From assembly GCF_018143015.1 (NCBI RefSeq), contig NC_054740.1, positions 53,951,296 through 54,015,295 on the forward strand: a stretch of 64,000 nt of DNA, written 5' to 3'. This document shows positions 39,801 through 48,414 of the stretch, one piece after another. Position 1 is the stretch's first letter. Every line of letters begins with the position of its first letter. Made by a program: the position numbers and the translations under genes. Source of the DNA: Lytechinus variegatus (lineage: Eukaryota; Echinodermata; Echinoidea; Temnopleuroida; Toxopneustidae). Below the pieces are notes generated by a model. That model was not told the origin of the DNA, did no database searches, and saw only the letters and a list, made by a program, of their open reading frames with translations.

Positions 39801-42800
39801 ATTCTGCACTGGCTGCGCGAACGAAGCTTGGCTAAACTCTGGTAGAAATCTCTCACAGAACTGTCAAAATTTACGGTTCATACTCATGAAAGGCTCTTAT
39901 AATGTCCATATTTCCTAAAAATTGGAGTAACTCTGTCATTTATAAGCAGTAAAAGGATAAATTTTCACTTCTGTTCGGGTTTTGGGTGGTATCGTCTGAA
40001 TACATATTAGCCCCACATATGCATTAATGTGTGTGTTGATACACTTGGTTTCTGACTTTCGTAGCTATTTTAATTGAGCCAAAAAGAAACTGATAAATTA
40101 TTCATGATAGTTTTAGCTTTCTTCCTCTGTTTTCTTCCTATCTTTCCTTCTTTCTTTTCAATCTTTCTTTGTTTCTTCCCTCTCTTCTTTTATTTTTTTG
40201 TTACTGTCTTTCTTCTTCATTTTCCTTTGTTTTTCTTTAATTCGTTCTTTCATTCTTTCTATCCTTATAAAAAAAAAATTTCTGTATTTCTTTTTTTTCT
40301 CTCTCTTTATTTTTTTCTTCTTTTTTGATATTTTTCTTTAATTCTTGAGTCCATCCATCCAATATTCATTTCTTCTCTTTTTCCTTTCTTTCCTTCCTTC
40401 CTTCTTTTACCCTTTTCTTTCCTTCATTCTTCATTACTTTCTTTGTTTCTTTCTTCCTTCCATCCATCATTTATTTACCCTTTCTTGTTTTTTATTTCTT
40501 CCTTCTTTCAGCCCTCTTTCTTTTATTCATTCCTTCTTTTATCTGTCTTGTTCTTTCCTTTTTCCCTTTGTTAAATCTATCCTTTTACCTTTCCTTTCTT
40601 TTTTTTTGACTGCTTGCTTCCTTTCTCTCATTTATTCTTTCATTCTTTCCTTTCTTTGTCTCTCAGTCTTTTTTTTCTTTCTTTTATCTATTCTTTTGTC
40701 TTTTCTTTTTTTTATATTGCTTGCTTCTTTCCTTCCTTCTATCTATCATTTTACCTTTCCTTTATTTCTTCCTTAATTCCTTTCTTCCTTCTTTCAATCC
40801 TTCGTTCCTCTCTTTCTTTTGTCCTTTCCATCTCTCCTTTTACCCTCTCTTTTTTATTGCTTCTTCTTTCTTTCCTTTACTACTTTCTGGATTTGTTCCT
40901 TCTTTCTGTATTGCTTGCTTCATTTCTTTCCTTCATTTCTTTCTTCCTTCCTTCCTTCCTTCCTTCCTTCCTTTCTTTCTTTATTTTTCTTTCTTTCCTT
41001 CTTTCTTTCTGTCTTTCTTTCTTTCCTTCTTTCTTTTTTTTCTTTCTTTCTTTCTATCTTTCCTTCTGTCCTTCCTTCTTTCTTTCTTTCTTTCTTATTT
41101 TTGTTCCTTCTTTATTCCTTCCTTCCTTTCCTTCTTTCTTTTTTTCCTTCACATCTCTCCTTTCTTTACCTTTTTTCTTCCTTCCTTTCTTCTTTTATTC
41201 GTTCTTTCTTTCTTCGTTTCTGTCTTGCTTTCTTTTTGTTCTTCATTCCTTGATTTTATGGGAGGGGGTAACGAAAGGCTCGAAAAATAAACTTGCGCCT
41301 CTTTTTTATGTTTTCTTTATATTTTGGGACCAGTAGATTTTAGTTTCCGACCAGTAAAAATTTGAAACACTGGGATTTTACTGGTCCGACATGAATAGGT
41401 TGGACCAGTAGAAAAAATGGGTTAGTGTGGAGCCCTGCCTAACGAAATGATATTTATCAAAAGTTTTGTTTATAACAATCATAATAATACCAGAAGATTT
41501 CACATATTTATGTTATAAAGAAATATCAATAATGATGCACAAGACATGTAAAAGAGAGGATTAATCGGTCTGCCATAATGTTTATGCAAGCAGCAGAGTG
41601 GGAGTAATTATGGGAAGGTAGTAAGGTACAATCAAAATTTCATTCAAATTCTTTATATTTCCTTTCTCCACTTTGCTATTTCTTCTTATTTGAATGAAGA
41701 GAACCCTTTCAGGAATTATCCCACTCAGTTTAATATGAGCTGACAGATTAAATTTGTACTCTTAGAAATTACAATTGGCTATCCATAGTTAAACCCCGAC
41801 TTTAGACCAGAGTTTTAAATTAAACCACAGTTCAGAATAGGGGAAAATGAGACCACCTCTCAAGAGCAACATTTGCTGTTCATGTTTGGGTTTTTCCGGG
41901 CTGAAAGTATAATTTATATTTACATGTACATGAAAAAAGTAAAATTCACTGAGCAAAATGCAAAAAAAGTTCATCAAATTCTGATAACAAAACTTAAAGT
42001 TATTGAATTTTGAAGTTGGGCAATATTTTGTGAAAACAGATATGCATATTGTCATGAATATTCATAAGGTAGGCTGATGATCACATCCCCACTTTCCCTT
42101 TTTCTTAATGTTATTATATGAAATCACAATTATTTCATTTTTCATACAAGTGTTTATGATATTGTCTCCCTCATGAGACAATATCAAAAATATATAATGC
42201 ATATCAGTTGTCAATGAAAATATAATGCGTATCAGTTGTCAATCTAGCTTTTCTACTTCTTTGGGGAAAACTTGAACAAACATAATATAATAAAATACAA
42301 AAGAGCAAGTGGGGATATGACATCATCAGCTCTTTGAATATTCATGGAAGACATACACACAAGTCAACTGTTTTCTGAAATAATGCAAATCTTTAAAATG
42401 CCATTTTTGATTCCTTACCCAAATATGATCAAATTTTCAGTGTTTTGTTTGTCTGATTTTTCTTTATCCAGAAACAAATATTTTCAGTACCTGTACCCCT
42501 TTAATATTATCCTCAGTGTCGCAAGTACAGTGTATTTGATTTAACTACAATTTTTCGCCCTAAGAAAACTTGGTAAGGTTTGTAAATATCTCTGTTTTTT
42601 CATCTACTGAAATCCTCATTCTTGCATTTATTAGTTCACTTCTTGACAATTGCAATAGCCTGCTCCATGAAATTCCAGAAAATGATATTTCTAAGCTGCA
42701 GAGAATTAAAAACTCTGCAGCCCGTATAGTTTCTCTCACTAAATAAATGGCAATATAACACTAACTCTTAAACAGTTGCACTGGCTTCCCATTAAATTTC

Positions 42801-44695
42801 ATGTACAATTCAAAATTCTACTCCTACAATTCAAATCTCTTCATGGACATGCTCCAAAATATCTCTCTGAATTAATCCAGGCATGTACATGTACACTCCC
42901 AGCAGGTCTCTGCAAATCAAAATTTCTTAACAGTCTAAAAAGCAAAAACTAAACTTTTTGGTGATGGGTGAAAAAATTAGAACATGTATAAAATTTTCAA
43001 AAAGTGATCATTTCTAGTTACTCAATTCTAGATTAGACGATTACTGTTTTCGATATTCTTTCTATTCCTTTAGCTCCCAAAATTAATTCAACATTTGCAT
43101 GACTCATATCATGTTGTGTCTCTCCATATCTCACCTCATACAATGTACAAACTCCAGCTAGTCCAGGCAAGGCAGGCATCCAATTCATGAACAGAATTAC
43201 ATGTACATTGTAGATTAGGGTCATCAGGTTTCAAATTTTGCAGTTTAATTTATCTAAAAAATTATTTTTAAAAATCCAAGTTGGCTGCTCTATACTGTAG
43301 AGCTGCCAACTCGGATTAAAAAAATACTTGCATCTGCTGATAGATATCGCAAAATATTTGTTGTAATCAATAAATATCATATAAATTACTTTATGATTTT
43401 ATCAACCGAAACAAATATTTTACGAATCGTGATATTAATCGGCAAATGCAAGTATTTTTAAAATCCAAGTTGCAGCTCTGCACGCGTGTGTATCTAGTTA
43501 TCGATAACAAAAGAAATAAAAATGGTGACGTAAATGCAAGGGCAAGTGAACGCTCTTGCTCTTAACTTTTTTCAATTTTACTACTATTTATTTAATGAAA
43601 ATTAAGAAAAATGCAAAACAATGGGGGTAAACATAGAACTTGCCCATGTACATAACTTCGGGCGAAAAACAAAATATAAAATTGGTGATTTAGGTCTAGG
43701 TTCAACACGGGTAACCCTCGCCTCTACAGAGAGGCATATAAAGCAAAGCCAGGCGTTACAGGAGTATACGTAGGTAGATGAATTTACTTCCCAGACGCCT
43801 CCAGGCTACTCCTCTTGACAGCTGGCAGCCGTCTGTTTCAAGGAGTTTTTTAACCTTTTTTTTTTTATTTCTCCTCGTACACAGACGGCTCGCTATCGTG
43901 CAGCCACCATTAGGGGACTTGCAATGCAAAATCCCCCCGTCGGGGCTCTTCAATTTTTGTCTTTAATGAATAAAAATTTTGAAAGTTAACACGAACAAAA
44001 TGCAAATTGATATTCCCTCTTGGCATTAATTGCCAAAAAACTGAGTAAAATCAAGTTAAAAGGAACAAAAAGAGTGACTTACCTCGGCTGTCGCGCAAAT
44101 TCACTTTCCCGTTTTATCCGATCTTAAGTACATAAACATATGGCCATTGAGTCCCCTGTACAGATCGCGCTAGAACTTCGGTCTCTGTATTTGGTGAGTG
44201 AAGCCAACGGAGTTCAGCTGAACAACCAACATAACAGAGACCGAAGCTTTTGGTCTACTCCTCCAACTTCGTTCCAACTCCAAGATCAATTTCTTCTTTA
44301 CTGTTCTTCTTCCTTAACTTATTTGGGCCTTCCTCTCCTTCTTTTTCTTCCTCTTCTCCTTATCACCATCATCATCATTCACTGTTCACAATTATCATTA
44401 TCGACATTTGTCATCATGTTTAATATTATCTCAACTGCTTACTCTACTTTTTTTCCAAATAGCTAGACATAGATCTACTTACATGAATTTCAATACGTGG
44501 GCCAAATGCCCGGAGCAGAGATTAAGGCCAAACGATTCTTTTAAGTTTTACAATATCTTTCATAGAGAAAATATAAATTTTAAATTATCATCATACCTGA
44601 GTTCCTTTTCCTGCTCCTGGTGGCCCTAATAAAATGGCCTTGATTCCATCAGGAACCTCGTCAAATTTGGGATTTGGTTGGGCTACAGGCGGCAT
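27619..44695 (-). CDS. AK2: Adenylate kinase 2 (mitochondrial-type), whole gene with two alternative first exons
   Basis: AK2 interconverts ATP + AMP and 2 ADP, in animals in the mitochondrial intermembrane space. The far first exon (44695-44597) plus three common exons gives 243 residues; the near first exon (32633-32517) gives 249; human AK2 has 239. Visible motifs: P-loop [10 protein letters not shown] (residues 24-33 of the long-range form), NMP-binding ATGDMLRA (46-53), DGFPRT (101-106), LID segment [13 protein letters not shown] (143-155), and [13 protein letters not shown] (177-189). All joints are phase 0 with GT-AG borders. The introns before exon 2 are 3.3 kb and 15.4 kb depending on the first exon. 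It is convergent with EIF2B4 and divergent from profilin. Which first exon is used when is not visible. Confidence 0.93.
28200..28408. mobile_element. MITE with TAGTCTGC ends, copy 2
   Basis: AAGTCTGCAGGCACAGACCC on the left and TTTGCAGAGCAGACTAG on the right, with the same middle words as at 21422 and an extra ~45 bp. It ends about 50 bp from the donor of AK2 exon 3, inside the intron. Confidence 0.7.
28458..28625 (-). CDS. AK2: AK2 common coding exon 3 (LID start)
   Basis: Acceptor TCCAACAG, donor GAT|GTAAGT; 56 whole codons. It encodes [18 protein letters not shown] and the LID domain segment [17 protein letters not shown].. FNPPK. Confidence 0.93.
29006..29242 (-). CDS. AK2: AK2 common coding exon 2
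   Basis: Acceptor TTTTAG, donor AAG|GTAATC on the minus strand; 79 whole codons. It encodes the AMP-binding region ([17 protein letters not shown]) and the helix with [19 protein letters not shown]. Confidence 0.93.
29260..31290. other. AK2 intron (exon B to exon 2), largely unassigned
   Basis: AT-rich sequence with CT-rich microsatellite-like DNA at about 30825-30895 (TCTC and poly-C) and a few TACATGTA words. A stretch near 29460-29690 repeats ACAGAATT words. No gene seen. Confidence 0.45.
31294..31456. mobile_element. MITE, TTTCATAAAGCT-type, copy 4
   Basis: It starts GGGAGCCATTTCATAAAGCT and ends TTACGGACAGCTTTATGTAA. Arms AGAGTGACTTTAAGAACGAC and GTCATTCTTAAAGTCGCTCT are inverted partners. 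It is closely related to the copy at 11661. Confidence 0.8.
31715..32320. mobile_element. Non-autonomous Tc1-like element with Sleeping Beauty-like ends
   Basis: It starts CAGTTGAGGCCAGAAGTTTA with CATACACC following, and ends with the complement (GTGTATGTAAACTTTTGGCC.. CAACTG); TA on both sides. This terminus is the classic one of vertebrate Tc1 elements such as Sleeping Beauty (CAGTTGAAGTCGGAAGTTTA). The ~600 bp interior has no transposase. Near the right end it contains GGGCCACCACTAATGTCGAGCC, the terminus of the GGGCTTGACATTAG family seen at 34471. Confidence 0.85.
32517..32633 (-). CDS. AK2: AK2 alternative first coding exon B (GKGVQ P-loop)
   Basis: The ATG at 32633-32631 has a good context (GAAAATGG). 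It encodes 39 residues ending [15 protein letters not shown], then donor CAG|GTATAG, phase 0. Length, P-loop position and border match exon A, but the leader differs ([19 protein letters not shown]) and the invariant Thr after GKG is Val. I see no convincing acceptor just before the ATG, so it should be a first exon with its own promoter. It could instead be a relic of an older duplication. Confidence 0.8.
33305..33830 (+). repeat. GC-rich repeat with internal ~57-bp tandem units
   Basis: It is far more GC-rich than its surroundings (for example GGCCGCCGGGTGCGCTCGC). At 33663-33780 a unit like AATGCTATGC..TTGAAGCGGCTTTCTTTGTT occurs twice. Words GGGGGTCC and CTTGGAACGG recur. It is bracketed by GGTTGACCCGGGGGGGAGG and GTCCCCTCCGCGG. 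Likely a transposon remnant of unknown family; open frames here are not credible genes. Confidence 0.5.
33830..34215 (+). repeat. ATTATGTAT-rich stretch ending in (TTGAAT)n
   Basis: Simple-sequence-like DNA made of ATGCATTATAT and TATTATGTA words, ending in AATAAATTTTGAATTTGAATTTGAATT at 34188-34214. A hexamer-repeat tail of this form is typical of some LINE 3' ends; that assignment is inference. Confidence 0.4.
34471..34640 (+). mobile_element. GGGCTTGACATTAG-family element fragment
   Basis: It starts GCAGGGCTTGACATTAGCAG and continues with repeated GGGCCACCAA words. Its terminus resembles those of the polypurine-core element and the fragment inside the Tc1 element near 32275-32293. No matching right end was located. 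Confidence 0.5.
35138..35300 (+). repeat. Three copies of AAAAGGGGTTAGG..CC
   Basis: CAAAAGGGGTTAGG occurs near 35136, 35249 and 35279, followed each time by CCCATTTC, TCCATTTC or TCCACAC. A short dispersed tandem in AK2 intron 1. Confidence 0.6.
35310..36330. other. AK2 intron 1, unassigned
   Basis: No gene or recognised repeat. A 67-codon open frame at 36008-36211 lacks any family resemblance and splice context. Confidence 0.45.
36340..36530. mobile_element. Small palindromic MITE (ATGATTTAAATCA)
   Basis: GAATGATTTAAATCACGATTGTGTTTA on the left (in part) and CATGATTTAAATCATGATTCTA with CATAAACACA on the right are inverted relatives. The centre has two further AATCATGATT palindromes. Confidence 0.45.
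36670..37233. mobile_element. TTAA-flanked fold-back MITE
   Basis: TTAA precedes AGGACAAGTCCTACCCAACA (36666-36669) and follows GTGGACTTGACCT (37234-37237). The arms are long and partly complementary (AAATTTCATCAAAATTGGATG on the left; CATCTGATTTTGATGGAATTT on the right). TTAA targets point to a piggyBac- or Kolobok-type transposase in trans (inference). Confidence 0.8.
37455..37655. mobile_element. Small TIR element (TTTACTGGAAAC)
   Basis: GTTTACTGGAAAC on the left (about 37473) and its complement GGTTTCCAGTAAA on the right (about 37633-37645), with AACCGGTTCAG and TGAACCGGTT inside as an inner inverted pair. Confidence 0.55.
37676..37838 (-). mobile_element. SINE with 7SL RNA-like head
   Basis: On the minus strand it starts CTGGACATT and continues GTGGCGTGTGCCTGTAATCC, AAGCTAC. 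This matches 24 of 27 bases of the 5' domain of 7SL RNA as I recall it (GTGGCGCGTGCCTGTAGTCC, CAGCTAC). A perfect B box (GGTTCGAACCC) starts 66 bases after the A-box-like GTGGCGTGTGCC, the spacing found in Alu. A tail with GGTGACGTTAAAGGTTGGTC and ATAAATAATCTTATC follows. It lies in AK2 intron 1, sense to the gene. Confidence 0.6.
38040..39450. other. AK2 intron 1, AT-rich, weakly repetitive
   Basis: Between 38040 and 38360 an AT-rich stretch ends in ATTATTATTATG, reminiscent of a LINE tail but not convincing. Between about 38880 and 39450 the words AGCACATGAAC and AAATTTGGTGAAAATGA recur at loose intervals, as in a decayed tandem array. No gene. Confidence 0.4.
39484..41437 (-). mobile_element. 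TIR element with polypyrimidine core, copy B
   Basis: This is the inverted relative of 2294-4132. The left end TAGGGCTCGACACTAGC and the right end TTAGTGTGGAGCCCTG are TIRs. CCTAACG flanks both sides (39477-39483 and 41438-41444), a 7-bp (possibly 8-bp) target duplication. Shared parts with copy A include GACCAGTAA words at the left, the segment GGTAGAAATCTCTCACAGAA (complement near 3685), and the long CTTT/CTTC tract. No transposase. Confidence 0.8.
40120..41250 (+). repeat. Polypyrimidine tract (CTTT/CTTC)n
   Basis: About 1.1 kb of nearly pure pyrimidine on +, the counterpart of 2430-3390. All three forward frames stay open over long distances simply because stop codons need purines. They encode only Phe, Leu, Ser and Pro and are not genes. 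Confidence 0.92.
41885..42505. mobile_element. Fold-back MITE
   Basis: The inner arms CTGATGATCACATCCCCACTT (42074) and AAGTGGGGATATGACATCATCAG (42308) are inverted. The symmetry continues outward through ATGAATATTCAT and GAATATTCATGG. The outer end has GTACCTGTACCCCTTTAA at the right. It is related in layout to the TTAA family. A local tandem of ~29 bp (TATAATGC.TATCAGTTGTCAAT) lies at 42196-42244. Confidence 0.6.
42605..42885 (+). pseudogene. LINE reverse transcriptase C-terminal remnant (CR1/L2-like)
   Basis: The frame reads [20 protein letters not shown], then [16 protein letters not shown] and a stop. After a short frame change it continues [20 protein letters not shown] and [20 protein letters not shown]. 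These are the hallmark words of the thumb region of CR1/L2-type LINE polymerases (..LDYCNSLL.., ..LQRVQNAAARLV.., ..LHWLPV..R..FKILLL..). It is a 5'-truncated dead copy in AK2 intron 1. Confidence 0.85.
43260..43480. mobile_element. Small fold-back MITE
   Basis: AAAAATCCAAGTTGGCTGCTC (43271), AGAGCTGCCAACTCGGATTAA (43300), GATATCGCAAAATATTTGTTG and, to the right, the complements ACGAATCGTGATATTAATCG and AAATCCAAGTTGCAGCTCTG form a nested inverted structure. Confidence 0.55.
43827..43890. repeat. Hairpin GCCGTCTGT..ACAGACGGC
   Basis: GCCGTCTGTTTCAAGGAG is followed, about 25 T-rich bases later, by CTCCTCGTACACAGACGGC, its imperfect complement. The surroundings (43690-43975) look structured and GC-richer than the neighbourhood but match no RNA family that I recognise. 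Confidence 0.5.
44176..44246. repeat. 12-bp inverted pair CTTCGGTCTCTG
   Basis: CTTCGGTCTCTG at 44176-44187 has an exact complement at 44235-44246, with a 47-base loop. It lies about 350 bp inside the intron after AK2 exon A. Confidence 0.6.
44597..44695 (-). CDS. AK2: AK2 first coding exon A (canonical P-loop)
   Basis: The ATG is at 44695-44693. It encodes 33 residues ending [15 protein letters not shown], then donor CAG|GTATGA. The Pro-rich short leader and the exon border right after GKGTQ resemble vertebrate AK2. Phase 0 into exon 2 at 29242. Confidence 0.9.
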
Positions 44696-44699
44696 CTTG

Positions 44700-45330
44700 G
44701 CGTTGAGGACAAGTTACACGTGGATAGTACCGTATACGGTATATAGTTTGCCTGGTAAAGCTGTGTCTACAGTATACAGGCAGGTCCCAGGAGCTCATCT
44801 CAGTCCCTCATTATGAAAGTTATTTGAACTTTGAAGTTTTCGATTAGTGACGCCATATTCTTATTTGTAGTATATAAAATAAATGCATAAATTTCTAGTT
44901 TAGGGGTTTAATGATTATGAATATTTTTTCTTTCAGGATAGATGTGGAATTAATTTTCTGTTGATATCGAATGCGACATTATATTTTCATTTTGTTTTAA
45001 TGAAAATTACATTTCACTTTTTTCAGTACAAGCTCTGCTCGCATTTATTCAATTCAATTCAATTTAATTCTACAGGTAAATGCAATAGAGCAAGAGGTAG
45101 CAAAATTAATGATAATGTCAGAAATTAAAAAAAAACTTTTCAATCTTTTTAATGACCTTTCCTCAAACCGGTATTTTATTCATTTTTAATAATTTTTTAT
45201 TGTTATTTGTATTTTTTTTACAGTGACTTTTTTGTCAGGGTGAACTTCGAATCCCTTTGCGGAAATTGCTTGCCGCCGGGATGGGGATGGCAAGATGAAG
45301 ACTAATAATGTTAAAAACTGGCACATTATA
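44700..45330 (-). promoter_or_regulatory. AK2: Presumed promoter region of AK2 exon A
   Basis: This is the sequence directly upstream (on the minus strand) of the ATG at 44695. TATA-like words exist (TATATACCGTATACGG on the minus strand near 44727-44742), but there is no clear core promoter pattern. The role is inferred from position only. Confidence 0.3.
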
Positions 45331-45583
45331 GTACCATGCAGGGCCCAGGGAACGATTTTTTTTTCCAATGGGCGGCTGGTGCAAATTTAAAAAAAAATTC
45401 CCTAAAAAACGGAGGTCAAATTGGTCCGAAGAAATTGAAAAGAAAACTGTTTCACTTCAAAATAAAGGTAATTTTGGTCACATTTTCCCAATTTCCCCCC
45501 CCCCCCCACCCCGGATTTTTACACATCTTCCAGAATACGTGAGGGTGCATGCTGCCTTATATGCCAATACACGCAGCATTATA

Positions 45584-46385
45584 GAGTGCGTCCCACAAAA
45601 ACGAAACCGAGATTTATCAATGATTTATCATAATTTAATCACAAATACAATAGACAAAATGACCTACCATTGTAAAGCTTAGAATCTCCTTTTTCGTCTG
45701 AAATTACTTAAAATATTTCTCATTCACGCATGAGTGAGCAAAAATAATTTGAATAGGGGATACCAAAAAGTCATTCGGCTGGCCGGGTTTGAAAAAGAAA
45801 ACCACATTTAAAAAAGTTCAATATCTGCTCTTTAATTTGGTATCTCAATTGCAGAAAATGGTCAAGAAATGACAATTTTTTTGTTATTTGAAATAAGGCT
45901 TGAATTTCAATAATTTCATAAAATGAAGAGGTTCTACAGGCTAGCGTTCAAACTCACTCGACACTCCGTTTTGTTGACGATCAGCCATCCATTAAGTCTT
46001 TTGTTAACCCTGCGATAGCGTCTGTGGGCCGGTGAAATAACGTTTATTTAATGAAATTATGGAAATACAAGCATTGTTTCGAGGGAACATAACTTTTTTA
46101 CTTCTAGACTATTTTTGTGATTAAGGTATTAAATAAAAGAGCAGACTAACGTTTTAGGCATGTGATTTTCTTTTTGAAATTCAGATACCAACCGCCAAAT
46201 GAGTTTTGGGTATCCTTTCTTCAAATTATTTTTGCTCACTCATGCGTGAATGAGGAATAATCTAATTAATATCAGATGCAAGAGGAGATTTAAACTTTAC
46301 ATTGGTAGGTCATTTGTCTATTATTGTATTTGTGATTAAGTTATGGTAAATCAGTCTCGGTTTCGTTTTTTTCTCGGACGCACTG
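45584..46385. mobile_element. Mariner-type TIR element (TA target)
   Basis: GAGTGCGTCCCACAAAAACG with AAACCGAG on the left; the complement CTCGGTTTCG..CGGACGCACTG on the right; TA at both borders. The inner arms (CTCATTCACGCATGAGTGAG on the left; CTCACTCATGCGTGAATGAG on the right) are also complementary. No transposase. It is related to the element at 12578-13293. Confidence 0.8.
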
Positions 46386-47023
46386 TATAGTGCATGCACC
46401 CCAGCATGCTCCCAGGGCCATGCATGCATATACACAAAGCAACAAAGACAAGATAACAAGTTGTAGAAACTTGTAAAGTCGACTTGCCTTATTGGTATAA
46501 TTTGAAAAAAAGGGGGCGGGTGACGATTTTTTTTCAAGTTCGCAGGAAATTCATTTTTTGTAGTAATATAATCCGGTTAAATGAATTGCAAATTCTAAAT
46601 ATTATATTTTGGAGAATGGTTCAAAATGCAGAGAATCTTCGAAGGCCCTCCACATTCTGTTCACAAACTCTATGGAATTGATACTCGATTGTGATATTTC
46701 AACTGAGGACAGAAGGGATTATAGTGACTTTCTGATGAAAAAATCGCATATAGCATGTCGTCATTCAACTTTATGTAATTGTCATTTTGGCAAGATCTTA
46801 TTATCTCGCCATCATTCGACAATCATATTTTTTATAAGTCGATTTATCAAGATTTCTCGCCACTATTAGTGTTAAATCTTGGTAAGGTATGTCGACATTT
46901 TTTTTTCTAAGTCGACTTGGATCCATATTATGTCTCCCGTGCATAACACAATAAGATACTGTATATCTCGCTACGTTATTACAGCAATTAACGTTGTTGT
47001 ATCATGCCATCTTGAGCTGTATA

Positions 47024-47375
47024 AAGGTAAATTGCCAATTCGTCTACTGCCAACTACATCGTCCACTCACCATATGCTTTCATTTAGTCTAATGCTATTC
47101 CGTCCATCAACATTTCGTCTATTGGCCCAATCATCACTTCGCCTAATCACCATTTCATTTAATGCACTTCGTCTCACTTGGTCTAAATATGTCCATTTCA
47201 TTTTCATTCACTTGGTCCTATTAGACAATTGGACAAAATGGCTATTGGACCAACTGGTCATAGACAACTTGGTGAGTGGGCGAATTGGCAGTTAGGATAG
47301 TGGATGAACTGATGGTAGACCAAAATGTAGCTAAGAGTTGGCATTGGACGAATGGCATTGTAGACACATTAGAAG
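47024..47375. repeat. Degenerate GTCTA/TTGGCC repeat with inverted ends
   Basis: Built from near-copies of words such as CCAATTCGTCTA, ATTTCGTCTATTGGCCC, CACTTCGTCTCACTTGGTCT and TTGGACAAAATGGC, in both orientations, so that the left part (GCCAATTCGTC) pairs with the right (GGGCGAATTGGC). A satellite-like sequence of unknown family. Confidence 0.65.
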
Positions 47376-47459
47376 TAACCGATATAAAGTATAAAAGGGT
47401 TGCCTCCACATGCAAACAATAGAGAAACAACATATTTCGACCCCATGCCCCCTCATGCC

Positions 47460-48055
47460 TGAACGTGTTCTGTGCCATTTTTACCTGAGAAGTACCAGTA
47501 TTATGTGTTGTTAGCAATGTGCCATATCTCGTAAGCGCATGAGTCGGTGCCAATCCCCCCCCCCCCCAAAAAAAAGTAAATAAATAAAAAAATCCCCCCA
47601 CGATTGTGTTCTGTGTTCCTTTCACAAGAGAAGGACCCGAGTATGGTGAGCAAGTGCCCTTTTGCCATTTTATAGGTGCGCCATCAGTGCGGGCCCTTTT
47701 TATCCAAGAAAAATGCCCCTCACATATACATATCCTGTGTTATTTTCAAATGAGAAGGACCCGTTTTATGTCTGAGCAAGTGCTCCGCCCTTGCGCCTTC
47801 TTGTATATAAGGGCCTTTTCTCGAATCAGTGCCCCCTTTTACCCAAGAAAAGTGCCCCTCACGAACATGTCCTGTGTCCCTTTCACCTGAGAGATAGGAT
47901 TTGTTTTATTCCGCCCCTTTGCCTTGATGTGCCCTTTCTCGTATTAATGCCCCTTTATACCAAAGAAATGTGCCCCGATCATGTTAATTCTGTGTCCCTT
48001 TCACCTGAGAAGAACCTGTTATGTATTAACGAGTGCATCCCTTTGCCTTCTCACA
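47460..48055 (+). repeat. Tandem array, about five units of ~120-140 bp
   Basis: TCTGTGTCCCTTTCACCTGAG-like words start near 47468, 47611, 47732, 47871 and 47991. Between them GCAAGTGCCC, GCCTT and AAGAAAAGTGCCCCTCAC recur. The open frames over the array are repeats of repeats and not genes. Confidence 0.75.
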
Positions 48056-48414
48056 TGTTTTCATATCAGTTAAGATGTCTGAAAAACCACTCTTTTCGTG
48101 CCCGATCTTTATTTAGCGCCGCTCTGCTAATCCTCCTGCAAGTGCATAATGAATGACTTGTAAAATATACGTGCCTTAAATTTGATCATATATGGGTGGG
48201 GTAAAGAAGCCTTTTTTCTGTATTGTAAGATGGCCGTATGCATGCAGCGGGGGCCTGGGACGAATGTCAATTTTACCAAAAAAAGGTGCTTCATGTGTTT
48301 AGATGTAACTGCATGTAACAAAATCAGCAAGCGCTTGGCACTCGTATTAGATGACTATGGTGAGATATATATATAATTATACTCTTAATGGATTCCTTAA
48401 AAATTATAGTCCTT

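Noticed and set aside
40074-41336. Overlapping plus-strand frames up to 240 codons
   Set aside because: Same cause in the polypyrimidine tract; several frames are open at once and encode only low-complexity Phe/Leu/Ser/Pro.
46879-47295. Plus-strand frame of 138 codons
   Set aside because: The second half is the degenerate GTCTA repeat; no family resemblance.
47606-48156. Two overlapping frames of about 94 and 121 codons with repeated CPLL/FSPE words
   Set aside because: They track the tandem array; the repeated peptides come from repeated DNA in shifting frames.
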